The translations under genes and the position numbers were made by a program. Source: Candidatus Poribacteria bacterium (lineage in GTDB: Bacteria; Poribacteria; WGA-4E; PCPOR2b). From it: a stretch of 64,000 bases of DNA. The stretch covers positions 58,584 to 122,583 of the forward strand of contig PYIZ01000046.1 in the NCBI GenBank assembly GCA_003635265.1, written 5' to 3'. The notes beneath the pieces were generated by a model that was not told the DNA's origin, made no database searches, and was given only the letters and a program-made list of their open reading frames with translations. This document shows, in pieces, positions 9,616 through 18,286 of the stretch. Position 1 is the first letter of the stretch, and each line of letters starts with the position of its first letter.

Positions 9616-11118
9616 ATGGTTTGGCTGATTGCAAAGAAGGAAATTTATGACAACTGGCAGAGCCACAAAATCATATTGACCTTTGCGCTATGTATCATTC
9701 TACTGATGATGAGCGTATGGCTGGGGTTGATAGATTATTCGGAACGGCTTTTGGGTTACAATTTGACACGCAATGCCAACACCTTTGCGAGTGTTGGGAA
9801 ACCTGCCCTGACTTATGTTTTTTTCGATGAGGCAGGAAAGCTTAATCCGAATAGTACGACCCGCGCGGCAAGCATAGTTAATCTCATTGGCATCTACCGT
9901 CGCCCAGTTGGACTTAGCATTCTCGCCAGAGGACTCGAAGATCGGATGAACCGCCCCGTTCGATTGTTCGACGTTCTGGGTGGCTACACCGCAACTATTG
10001 ATACCAGTAACTCGCAGGAAAAAAACAAGCTGTTCGTGCTGTTTTCACCACCCGATTTTCTCTTCGTTGTCAAAGTGGTGTTGTCTTTGCTTACGATTCT
10101 GTTTACCTTTAGTGCGATTGCCGGCGAACGGGAACAGGGAACACTTCAACTGATGCTTTCCAACTCTGTCTCCCGCGGGCAGATGCTGTTGGGCAAGTTT
10201 TTGGGCGGATACCTAAGTATCGTAATTCCATTTTTGGTGGCGGTGCTGATAGCTCTTTTTTTGCTTGCACGGGATCCACTGATTACCTTCGGTGGCGAAA
10301 ACTGGTTACGGATTTTATTGCTCCTCATCACATCGCTGGCGTATATCGCACTCTTTTTCTTTATCGGATTATACATTTCAGCTCTAACGCAACGGGCGGC
10401 AACCGCTGCAGTACTGTTGCTGGCAATTTGGGTTATTCTGACGCTCGTTGTTCCAAATGTAGGGTGGCTTGTTGCCAAACAGGTCGTAAGGGTCCCATCG
10501 CAACAACAGATTGACACTGAAAAATTCAAAACGGCGCGGGAGATTGAGGATGATGCAGAAAGAAGCAAACCTTCAGGCATGTTTGTCCCGGGCTACGGGA
10601 AGTTTCATCCAGAAGTGCAACCCCAAATCGAGGAAGCACGACAAGAGATTGAAGAACGCTACGCCAAACTAAGGCAAAAGAGGTTAAGGCTCTCACAAAT
10701 TGTTACACGATTTTCTCCCACGGGGGCGTATGTACACGCTGCCACTGGCTTGGCACAAACGAGCATTGAAGATGAAGAATTCTATCATTCGCAGTTAGTG
10801 CAGCATAAGACCCAACTAGACGCGACCATCAAAGAGACGTTTGCTCTACTGCAAAAACCGGAAAAACAACCACTGATATATCAAAATCTACCTCAAGAAC
10901 CTCGCGCCCTCCGAGATCGATTGGTGAAGATCAATTCATATGAAGGGGGAACCGTGAGAAATATCATTCAAAACGAACTGAGTTTTACTTTTGATCTGCT
11001 CTCGTTGCCAAGGACCCTGAACGCAATTTGGCTTGATTTATCGCTGCTTGTGCTATGGCTAGGATTCAGTTTTGTTTTCGCAATGTTGGCAATTATGAAA
11101 TGTAGGGTAAGGCAGTGA
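9616..11118 (+). CDS. ABC-2 type permease (array member 7)
   Basis: A 500-residue membrane protein with a strong GGAGG site just upstream of the ATG. It starts MVWLIAKKEIYDNWQSHK. TM1 is at about 20-40. A longer extracytoplasmic segment (to about 150) precedes the core helix, which ends FTFSAIAGEREQGTL: Ser replaces the Asp found in the other members. Helices 3-5 are followed by a highly charged region predicted to be helical (about 290-360), an F-S-P-T-G-A-Y motif and a C-terminal helix. Separated from member 6 by about 210 nt and from member 8 by about 145 nt. Confidence 0.87.
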   Translation: MVWLIAKKEIYDNWQSHKIILTFALCIILLMMSVWLGLIDYSERLLGYNLTRNANTFASVGKPALTYVFFDEAGKLNPNSTTRAASIVNLIGIYRRPVGLSILARGLEDRMNRPVRLFDVLGGYTATIDTSNSQEKNKLFVLFSPPDFLFVVKVVLSLLTILFTFSAIAGEREQGTLQLMLSNSVSRGQMLLGKFLGGYLSIVIPFLVAVLIALFLLARDPLITFGGENWLRILLLLITSLAYIALFFFIGLYISALTQRAATAAVLLLAIWVILTLVVPNVGWLVAKQVVRVPSQQQIDTEKFKTAREIEDDAERSKPSGMFVPGYGKFHPEVQPQIEEARQEIEERYAKLRQKRLRLSQIVTRFSPTGAYVHAATGLAQTSIEDEEFYHSQLVQHKTQLDATIKETFALLQKPEKQPLIYQNLPQEPRALRDRLVKINSYEGGTVRNIIQNELSFTFDLLSLPRTLNAIWLDLSLLVLWLGFSFVFAMLAIMKCRVRQ

Positions 11119-11263
11119 TTTGATCGCGTATCGTCCCCTAAAAACCGCAGGGCTCCGACATGAATTATATTTATAGGTGCCCATCCAGACTGCGGAACTG
11201 CGGCAATCTACATATCAATTTAATTTCGTCCTAGTACCAACTTCACATCAGGGAGGAAATCCA

Positions 11264-12607
11264 ATGTTATGGATAATCATGACAAAGGAGTTTCTGGAAA
11301 AGGTTTTAACATTGCGTTTCTTTGTCGCGCTTATTTTGAGCATCGTACTGACAATCGTTAGTGTCGTCGTACTCTCAGAAGACTACGCACAAGAATTTGC
11401 GGATTATCATCTCCGCACCCAAATGCATGCCGAGACGAGCAACGAGCAGTTGATAGCCGTAGATAGAAAGCCGTCAATCCTCACAGCGTTGTTTCAAGGG
11501 ATTACAAAGGGAGCAGCACGATCCGTGAGGCTGCTAATTGGCTTTCAGCCAAAAATCATCGAGACCATCGATGACAATCCTTTTTCTGTTTTGTTTCCCA
11601 CCGTGGATTTGACGTTCATTATTGGCATTGTAATGTCGCTTTTAGCCCTCCTCTTTGCCTACGATGCCGTTTGTGGCGAACGTGAAATGGGCACACTTGC
11701 GTTGATCGCATCGCAGCCCATTAAAAAACCGATGTTGATTTTGGGCAAATGGCTTGGCGGTTATTTCAGTTTGATTTTGCCTTGCAGCGTTGGGTGGATT
11801 CTTGGTCTATTAATCCTTTCAATGCATCCACATATTCAACTCTCCGTTACAGATTGGAGTGCGTTGGGATTGATAATTGTCGGAGCTTTGCTGTATTTAG
11901 CTTGCTTCTTCGCACTGGGGATATTGATTTCCACACTAACCACCCGTCCATCAACGGCAATAGTGGTACTGTTGTTTCTCTGGACACTTTTCGTATTCGT
12001 CATTCCCAATCTAAGCCCTAATCTTGCAAAAACTTTCTCTCCGATTCCATCTTTCTCGACCCATTCCCACGAGATGACACTTGCACAAACCGAAGTTGAG
12101 CATCAACGTCAGAGGTGGCATGATGCAGTCGCACTAGAAGTCATCGATAAACGACTCACATGGGCTGATGGTAAGAAGTTGCTATTAAACATTGAAGCAC
12201 GTTCCACTTCTGCCCAAGATAAGACATTATCAAACATTATCCAAGCGTATCACCGCAAGATACGAAGGCAGGAACAAATCGCCTCAGGGATTGCGGCGCT
12301 GTCGCCGTATGCCTGCTTTACGTTTTTTACAACTCAATTAGCAGCAAGCCATTTTGAGAATGACGCCAAGTTTATCGCAGCAACGGAACGGTTTGAAAAC
12401 GAATATTTCGCCGATACCCCCTCGTACTTCCAAACGCTAGTATCACCGGGGGAAGGAACCGAAAAATCGTTTTTTTTCTATACCGAGCCAACAATCCCTG
12501 AACGATTGAAACTTGCTCTCGGACCGTTGAGCCTTCTGCTGCTATATACAGGACTATGTTTGATAGGAGGATACGCCGCCTTTATGCGGTATGATGTGAA
12601 ATCTTAA
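11264..12607 (+). CDS. ABC-2 type permease (array member 8)
   Basis: A 447-residue membrane protein. The frame is open from 11177, but the ATG at 11264 follows GGGAGG with correct spacing and gives MLWIIMTKEFLEKV, matching the array. TM1, a luminal loop, core helix with DAVCGEREMGTLALIA, four-helix bundle, polar insert, A-L-S-P-Y-A and a C-terminal helix ending FMRYDVKS. The TDWSALG connection between helices is closest to member 4. It is followed by a broken small gene and a cluster of palindromic repeats before the array resumes. Confidence 0.87.
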   Translation: MLWIIMTKEFLEKVLTLRFFVALILSIVLTIVSVVVLSEDYAQEFADYHLRTQMHAETSNEQLIAVDRKPSILTALFQGITKGAARSVRLLIGFQPKIIETIDDNPFSVLFPTVDLTFIIGIVMSLLALLFAYDAVCGEREMGTLALIASQPIKKPMLILGKWLGGYFSLILPCSVGWILGLLILSMHPHIQLSVTDWSALGLIIVGALLYLACFFALGILISTLTTRPSTAIVVLLFLWTLFVFVIPNLSPNLAKTFSPIPSFSTHSHEMTLAQTEVEHQRQRWHDAVALEVIDKRLTWADGKKLLLNIEARSTSAQDKTLSNIIQAYHRKIRRQEQIASGIAALSPYACFTFFTTQLAASHFENDAKFIAATERFENEYFADTPSYFQTLVSPGEGTEKSFFFYTEPTIPERLKLALGPLSLLLLYTGLCLIGGYAAFMRYDVKS

Positions 12608-12700
12608 TTAGGGGCCCCTAACAACTAAATGATAGGGACTGTTATGTGTTAGATTGTATCACGATTGTTTAGAACTCAATTGGAAGAAGATAGATAAATC

Positions 12701-12943
12701 ATGAAACGCTACAGAAACCTTATCTGGCCTGTCCTGCTTCTGTCAATCCTCCTTATCATTTTCTAGCAGTGGGGATTCTCAGAAGAATTGGATTGGACAC
12801 TTGATGGCGCGGACATCTCGGTCATCTCTGCAGAAACCACCAACGGCGCGATTACACTTGTAGGATCAGGTCAAGAGAAAGTGATTATCCGTGCGTTCAA
12901 ACAGGTCCGTGTGTGGAACAGAGCAGGGGGCACAGACGCATGA
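12701..12943 (+). pseudogene. Broken DUF4097-like (putative adhesin/bactofilin-like) gene remnant
   Basis: Reading from ATG 12701 gives a signal-peptide-like start (MKRYRNLIWPVLLLSILLII), then an in-frame TAG at 12764-12766. The same frame continues to 12943 with ELDWTLDGADISVIS and T-T-N-G-A-I-T-L-V-G-S-G, which resembles the start of DUF4097 beta-helical proteins. Such proteins are normally several times longer. The homology stops at the edge of the palindromic repeat cluster at 12950. I read it as a gene inactivated by a nonsense change and 3' truncation. Family recognition is by eye only. Confidence 0.5.
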
Positions 12944-12949
12944 TTCTTC

Positions 12950-13136
12950 GTAGGGGTTGGGTCTCCCAACCCTTTGTTCACACGTCAGAAACGACGTCGG
13001 GCTTCTGTAGGTCGATTTTCCAAAATCGACATTCCAGTGTCGAGATATGAATCTCGACCTACAATCTACAATCAATTCAACCGTATTGGGTTTTCCAACC
13101 CAAATTGGTCAACGGGCGAGGTAACCTCGCCCCTAC
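12950..13136. repeat. Cluster of GTAG/CTAC-bounded REP-like hairpins (BIME-like)
   Basis: Five hairpins stand in a row. 12954-12972 has stem GGGTTGGG after a GTAG foot at 12950. 13011-13030 has stem GTCGATTTT after GTAG at 13007. 13039-13058 has stem GTCGAGAT and is closed by CTAC at 13059. 13086-13103 has stem TTGGGTT. 13114-13132 has stem GGGCGAGG and is closed by CTAC at 13133. Opposite-facing units framed by GTAG and CTAC match the architecture of REP/BIME elements mobilised by RAYT (TnpA-REP) proteins; no RAYT gene is in the window. Confidence 0.75.
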
Positions 13137-13272
13137 GATTGCAGATAGTTTCACAAATGTCAACACACCTTAGCAACTTGCATTAAAATAAAATAGTTAC
13201 AAATACAACATACTAAGCTAATACGACTCACAGTGTAAACGTCCTTGCTTTCAATTCTCGACTGTTATTGAA

Positions 13273-13301
13273 GGGGTTTGGACATATTAAGTCCAACCCC
13301 C
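13273..13301. repeat. Inverted repeat upstream of permease 9
   Basis: Arms GGGGTTTGGAC (13273-13283) and GTCCAACCCCC (13291-13301) pair with one mismatch around a 7-nt loop. There is no immediate T-run, so a terminator role is doubtful. It may be another palindromic repeat or a regulatory hairpin before the next permease. Confidence 0.45.
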
Positions 13302-13467
13302 TTAAAAACAACTGGATTTTTTTGTTGTAGATTGGTATTCTTATTTTCGCAATTAGGGGTGAAAGGTTAAACAAATCAATCCAAACGATCGGTCGATGAG
13401 TTTTCAACGGCTAGCAACTTGTGTTATCTTTATCATGCTGAATTGACTCAAATTGGAGGTATCCCAC

Positions 13468-14916
13468 ATGTTTTTGACAATTGTAAGCAAGGAAATCATA
13501 GGCAATCTACTCAGTTTCCGCTTCACGATTACTACTATTCTATGTGTGTTACTGATGTCCATCAGTTCTTACACGTTACGTGAGCGGTATGAACGTCAAC
13601 TCAACGAATATAACACCGCTGTCACCAACCATCTTAAAAGCTTCAAAGAGTCCAGCAAGCATCATGTGTCTAGTACTTACGTTCTCGATAAGCAGCCGGC
13701 ACCATTATCTATGTTTGCCAACGGGCTTGAAGGTATTGGCAAAACTGTCAATGTCACAACTAGTAATGAACCCACTTTTAGCAACAGTGATGTCACCGTT
13801 GAACCTCTTTCCACTCTATTTGGTGCACTCGACTTTGAGTTTATCATCCGTGTTGTTATCAGCCTTTTGGCACTCTTGTTCACTTACGATGCAATCGCCG
13901 GCGAGCGAGAGCTAGGTACGCTCAAATTAACGCTCGCCAATTCCATTCCGCGAGATGTGGTCATCCTAGGGAAGGCAGTAGGCAACTACGTCAGCCTGCT
14001 GGTACCGCTTGGGGTCTCTGTCCTAATCGGACTAGGTATCATTGTGCTTTCGCCCCAGGTTCACTTCGACGGTGAAATGTGGAAGCGTCTGCTTGCTGCT
14101 GGACTAGTAACATTGCTCTACATTTGGGTATTTACAGCGATAGGTCTGTTTATATCTGTATGTACGCAGCGTTCTGCCACAGCGCTGTTGAGCTTGTTGC
14201 TGATCTGGGTTGTTTTTGTGCTTGCGGTGCCCAAAGCGAGTAATCTGCTAGCGGGTCAGATCTACCGTGTACCTTCCATTCAGGAAATCCAAGGACAAAA
14301 GAGCACAATTGCACAGCGGATCAACGATGAAAACCTACAGGAGATGATGAAAATGGGACAGACGGTCGGTAAAGAGGTAGTAGAAGAATGGAGTGCAGGC
14401 GGAAAAGAGTCCCACTCGGATATGGAAGGAATGCAGTCCGCTATTCACTCCACTTTGATGGAGAAAATTGCCGACTTACAGAAGAAAGCACAGGAAAAGA
14501 TTAGTGCTGAGTGGGAAAGGATTCAACTAGGTTATGACCGGCAACGCCGAAAGCAGCTAGAGCTAGCCATAAACTTTTCACGAATCTCGCCAGCTTCCTC
14601 CTACGTCTTAGCGACAACCAGTATAGCAAACACCGGCCTCACCCGTCAGCAAAGTTTCTTAAGAGACACCAAGCAGTATCAACGGGAATTTACGAATTAT
14701 TCCCTCGCGAAGATGGCGGAGGGAACGATTTTTCTGGATCCAACTAATCCCCAAGCAAAGATCGATTTGAGTGATATGCCGCGTTTCGAGACAAAGGCAC
14801 CGACCTTTGATGCGTCGCTCGGTGAGGCGTGGGTGGATATTCTACTGCTTGCGTTTATGGGTATTCTGTTTTTTATGGCAGCCTACGTGTCATTTCTGCG
14901 TCAGGATGTGCTGTAA
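13468..14916 (+). CDS. ABC-2 type permease (array member 9)
   Basis: A 482-residue membrane protein. ATG 13468 follows GGAGGT at 13455-13460 and gives MFLTIVSKEIIGNLLSFRF. TM1, an extracytoplasmic segment, core helix plus DAIAGERELGTLKLTL, four helices, a long Gln/Glu/Lys-rich helical region (about 275-370, probably coiled), R-I-S-P-A-S-S-Y and a C-terminal TM ending FLRQDVL. It is the last permease before the ATPase gene, 253 nt upstream of it. Its polar insert is the longest and most strongly charged of the set. Confidence 0.88.
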   Translation: MFLTIVSKEIIGNLLSFRFTITTILCVLLMSISSYTLRERYERQLNEYNTAVTNHLKSFKESSKHHVSSTYVLDKQPAPLSMFANGLEGIGKTVNVTTSNEPTFSNSDVTVEPLSTLFGALDFEFIIRVVISLLALLFTYDAIAGERELGTLKLTLANSIPRDVVILGKAVGNYVSLLVPLGVSVLIGLGIIVLSPQVHFDGEMWKRLLAAGLVTLLYIWVFTAIGLFISVCTQRSATALLSLLLIWVVFVLAVPKASNLLAGQIYRVPSIQEIQGQKSTIAQRINDENLQEMMKMGQTVGKEVVEEWSAGGKESHSDMEGMQSAIHSTLMEKIADLQKKAQEKISAEWERIQLGYDRQRRKQLELAINFSRISPASSYVLATTSIANTGLTRQQSFLRDTKQYQREFTNYSLAKMAEGTIFLDPTNPQAKIDLSDMPRFETKAPTFDASLGEAWVDILLLAFMGILFFMAAYVSFLRQDVL

Positions 14917-15001
14917 CATATTGATATGTAACCGTGCGGGTTTAGAAAATATATTGAGCTGTTGATAAAGGTGCAAAAACATCTTCGTCAGCCTCAAATC
15001 C

Positions 15002-15045
15002 TCGCGTCAGTAAATTATAAGCAGCAGCACAATTACTGGGTGAAA
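15002..15045 (+). repeat. Short sequence shared with 2776-2815
   Basis: Both patches carry an AAATTA..A....CAGCACA.TTA.TGG.T.AAA pattern, and in one frame both give N-Y-x-x-Q-H-x-Y-W-[IV]-K. Both lie 90-130 nt downstream of an array permease. They may be remnants of a gene or leader duplicated along with the permeases. No intact gene is present. Confidence 0.4.
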
Positions 15046-15169
15046 AGAAAATCTCCAGGGTTCTTTCCCCTTTCGGTTTGCCATACCCTGACACTCCGCG
15101 ACTTAGGAGCAGGTCCAATTTCTCTTGGATGTCACCGTTCAAAAGTAAAACAAGAAGGAGGATTTTATC

Positions 15170-15901
15170 ATGTTAGAAACGAGAGATCTAACCAAAGTCT
15201 ATGACAGCACTATTTTAGCGGTCAACAAACTCAATCTGAAAGTCAATCCCGGCGAAATCTATGTCGTCTTGGGTGCCAACGGCGCAGGCAAAAGTACCAC
15301 CATCTCCATGCTCCTGAACTTCATCGATCCAACCAGCGGCACGGCGTTGGTCAATGACATCGAGATTCCCAAGTTTCCGCTGGAAGCCAAAAAGCATCTC
15401 GCTTACGTTTCAGAAAATGTCGAACTGTATCGGAATTTCACCGCGCGACAAAACTTGGAGTTCTTCGCCAAGCTGGGCGGTAGAAAGAAAATCACCCGCG
15501 AAGAATTAGACGAAACACTCGCTCGCGTCGGCTTGCCTGAAGATGCGTTCAAGCGGCGGGTCAAAACCTTCTCGAAAGGGATGCGGCAACGGTTGGGGAT
15601 TGCGATAGCCATCATAAAGGGCGCTGATGCGGTGCTTCTTGATGAACCGACCTCCGGCCTGGATCCGAAAGGCGGTGCAGATTTCTTGAACCTATTGCGC
15701 GAGTTGAGAAGTGAAGGGAAAGCGATTTTTATGTCCACCCATGACATCTTCCGTGCGAAGGAAATCGCTGATCGGATTGGGATTCTGGTCGGTGGAAATC
15801 TGGTTCGCGAGCTGACCCGCCAAGAAATTGAAACCGAGGACCTAGAACCGTTATACCTCCGCTATGTAGCAGGATACGAATCGGAAGAAGAGGTTGCATA
15901 G
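15170..15901 (+). CDS. ABC transporter ATP-binding protein
   Basis: Cytoplasmic ATPase of 243 residues. Walker A GANGAGKST is at about 43-51, the ABC signature variant FSKGMRQR at about 133-140, Walker B AVLLDEPTSGLDP at about 154-166 and the switch His in MSTHD at about 191-195. An AAGGAGG site precedes the ATG. It is the only ABC ATPase in the first 58 kb and lies directly downstream of nine permeases and directly upstream (0 nt) of the NEW3 protein gene, so it most likely energises all or several of the permeases. ATPases of this short type (CcmA/NatA-like) pair with ABC-2 permeases in export. Substrate unknown. Confidence 0.93.
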   Translation: MLETRDLTKVYDSTILAVNKLNLKVNPGEIYVVLGANGAGKSTTISMLLNFIDPTSGTALVNDIEIPKFPLEAKKHLAYVSENVELYRNFTARQNLEFFAKLGGRKKITREELDETLARVGLPEDAFKRRVKTFSKGMRQRLGIAIAIIKGADAVLLDEPTSGLDPKGGADFLNLLRELRSEGKAIFMSTHDIFRAKEIADRIGILVGGNLVRELTRQEIETEDLEPLYLRYVAGYESEEEVA

Positions 15902-18247
15902 ATGCTGATTTCGCCGTTCAAAAAGGTGCACAGTATACATCTCTTGTTGATATTCAGTTTAGTTTGTCTAATGAATTATCAGTCCCTATGGTCACAAGTA
16001 GGGGACGTACAAGATTCGTCACAATCTGAAAAGGCACGAACCAAAGATGACCAATTACGCCAGATTCAAATTGACAAAGCCAAACTCCAGATGGAATTGG
16101 CGAAAAAGTTAATGGAGAAAAAAGAAGACGAGCTTACGAATCTAAGAGATATGCTTCAAGAAGCGAATAACATTGTCACCGTCCAAGAGGTAAACCGGGC
16201 GGAGGAGGAATATGAACGCGCAAGAGCAACATACGAGGACGCAAAGCTAAACTTGCAAAACGTTGAACTCGACTCGTTGAAGACAGCTTGGCATATTACC
16301 ATCTTGGGCACTCGGCGTTATGAAGCCCGAGATGGTCGGGAGATGTTTTCAATTACATTAAAGAACAGTTCACTGCCAGTCAAACTGGAAGAGAGTTCAA
16401 AGGTCCTTGACAGAGAGGTAATCATCAGCGCACAGATTGACGACATCTTTGTTTCTATCAAAGACCAAGGAGAATTTTCAGGACAAGGCGCGATTGTTGC
16501 AATACCCTACGAGGTACGCATTCCGTCGCTGAAAGAGGGTGAAAGGAAAACCTTGGAATTTGAACTGGTCAAAGATGAGGTACAAGACGTGGTGGTTAGC
16601 CTGAAATATCTTGATATTGAGGAAGACCGTAACATCCACCTGAAACAGGAGGAACCTTACATCTCGGTGCTTTCCGCTCGTCGGTACAAGGACGCGGATC
16701 GACGGCGACTGGAACTCGTCCTCAAATACGGTGCGGTTTTGGACGACTCAACATCCCAATCCAATGAAGGCGATCATGCTGATCAATCGCTCATTCCCCC
16801 GGATGAAGCTACAACATATACCGCAGCACAAGAGATTAATAACGTCTATGTCTCAATTCAGGATGAGGCACAAGCAATCATCGGCGTACCGTATGAAATC
16901 CGAATCCCAAACCTCAAAGATCAACAGTCAAAAACCCTCGATTTTGAACTTCGCCGCAACGTCGATAGCATTATCGTCAGTCTGCGGTATCTGGAAAAGG
17001 TATATCCCTACAAGATCCATCTTGAAGAAGACACCCGCCACATTTCGGTCATTAGTGCGAAGAAATATCGTATAAACAATCAGATCATGGTCAATCTCCG
17101 CCTCAAGAACACCTCGACGACTGAATCCATGCCCGTCAATGCCACACCAGAAGAAATCGCCGCCGCCAACGAGATTCGATCTATCTTTGTTTCACTCAAG
17201 GACATCGATCCAACTAATGCAGCCCAGCCGACCAATATTGCCCAACCGTATGAGCAGAAGATTCCGCTGCTCGGTTACAACGATGAAACCAACCTGACCT
17301 TCCAACTCCAGAAAGATGTGGACTCGATTATGATTGCACTAAAATATCCGGATCTTGCGGAGCCAGATAATCGCCTCGTATATCTCCAAAAGGAATCAGA
17401 GGAAGATGTGGTTAATGTTAGTTCACTACAATTTTCGCAAGAAGGAAATCTAGGCAGCCCCGTCACCTACGATTTGACACTAGATCGACTGGCAGAGACG
17501 GAAAATACCTTTCAATTGCGGGTTATCAATCTCCTCAATCGCCTGAGCTTTGAATTCCAAGATGCCGAGAGCCAATCACGTATGTCTCAAGTTAAGTTCA
17601 CACAGGCACAATCCAAACGCGATCTCTCGTTGATTGTCTACCTACCCGAAGAACTGGAGGCTTCTTACCTAGATGAAACACTGGAATTCTATGTCGCCGT
17701 CATTGATGAAGCGGAAGCAGGACAGCTCGGTGGTGTCAATAATCGACTCTCGCTTTCACCGGAACAGATTGTCCAGATTAAAGGCGGCGTTGAGCGGTTT
17801 GAGCTTATCCCCAAAGGGGTACCCGAGATCGAACTGTTTATCCCTAACGCTTACCATACCATCAAAATGGGCGAACAGATTAGTATGACGCTGAAGCTGC
17901 GGAATATCGGCACACGGGATTTGGTTGATATTCGGATGATGATTGACGTCTACACCGATTGGAGATATGTTGTAGAACCAGAAGTGGTGTCAGGACTGGT
18001 CCGGAATGAGGAGACCGAAATTCGTCTGACACTGATTCCATCTTCAGATGTGGGTGTCGGCGAATACGAAGCGAAGGTCAACGCGGAGCTCACCGTCGAC
18101 AATCGTCATTTTGAAGCACGAGAAAAGACCGTGCGGGTTCACATCCAATCGAAGACAGGGCTTTCAGTGACAACGATTCTGTTTGGATTACTCTTGCTGC
18201 TCGTTATCGGGATTGCGATTGTCACGGTTCGGATCAGCCGTCGATAA
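15902..18247 (+). CDS. Membrane-anchored envelope protein with coiled coil, beta repeats and NEW3-like domain
   Basis: A 781-residue protein. A hydrophobic signal at about 12-31 is followed by a strongly charged coiled coil at about 40-125. Then come three related segments of about 110 residues, each holding the pattern I-x-x-[IV]-[FY]-V-S-[IL]-[KQ]-D, P-Y-E-x-[KR]-I-P and a final D-[SV]-[IV]-[IVM]-[IV]-[SA]-L-[KR]-Y. A further beta-rich region precedes a C-terminal NPCBM-associated NEW3-like domain (about 650-735, with MTLKLRNIGTRDL) and a single TM helix at about 752-775 followed by basic residues. The ORF begins on the base after the ATPase stop. It probably sits in the periplasm or cell surface and links the ABC complex to the TolC-like protein, by position. 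Specific function not recognised. Confidence 0.8.
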   Translation: MLISPFKKVHSIHLLLIFSLVCLMNYQSLWSQVGDVQDSSQSEKARTKDDQLRQIQIDKAKLQMELAKKLMEKKEDELTNLRDMLQEANNIVTVQEVNRAEEEYERARATYEDAKLNLQNVELDSLKTAWHITILGTRRYEARDGREMFSITLKNSSLPVKLEESSKVLDREVIISAQIDDIFVSIKDQGEFSGQGAIVAIPYEVRIPSLKEGERKTLEFELVKDEVQDVVVSLKYLDIEEDRNIHLKQEEPYISVLSARRYKDADRRRLELVLKYGAVLDDSTSQSNEGDHADQSLIPPDEATTYTAAQEINNVYVSIQDEAQAIIGVPYEIRIPNLKDQQSKTLDFELRRNVDSIIVSLRYLEKVYPYKIHLEEDTRHISVISAKKYRINNQIMVNLRLKNTSTTESMPVNATPEEIAAANEIRSIFVSLKDIDPTNAAQPTNIAQPYEQKIPLLGYNDETNLTFQLQKDVDSIMIALKYPDLAEPDNRLVYLQKESEEDVVNVSSLQFSQEGNLGSPVTYDLTLDRLAETENTFQLRVINLLNRLSFEFQDAESQSRMSQVKFTQAQSKRDLSLIVYLPEELEASYLDETLEFYVAVIDEAEAGQLGGVNNRLSLSPEQIVQIKGGVERFELIPKGVPEIELFIPNAYHTIKMGEQISMTLKLRNIGTRDLVDIRMMIDVYTDWRYVVEPEVVSGLVRNEETEIRLTLIPSSDVGVGEYEAKVNAELTVDNRHFEAREKTVRVHIQSKTGLSVTTILFGLLLLLVIGIAIVTVRISRR

Positions 18248-18286
18248 GAGACAGTGGAAATGAGCGTGAAGGGAAGGAAAAACAGG

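Noticed and set aside
10146..10580. 144-codon minus-strand frame inside permease 7
   Set aside because: Antisense to a conserved membrane segment, no start signal.
12764..12766. In-frame TAG in the DUF4097-like ORF as pyrrolysine
   Set aside because: No Pyl context, no functional need for it in the signal region, and the gene is also truncated; a nonsense mutation is simpler.
12950..13136. CRISPR array
   Set aside because: Repeats are palindromic with differing stems and there are no equal-length unique spacers.
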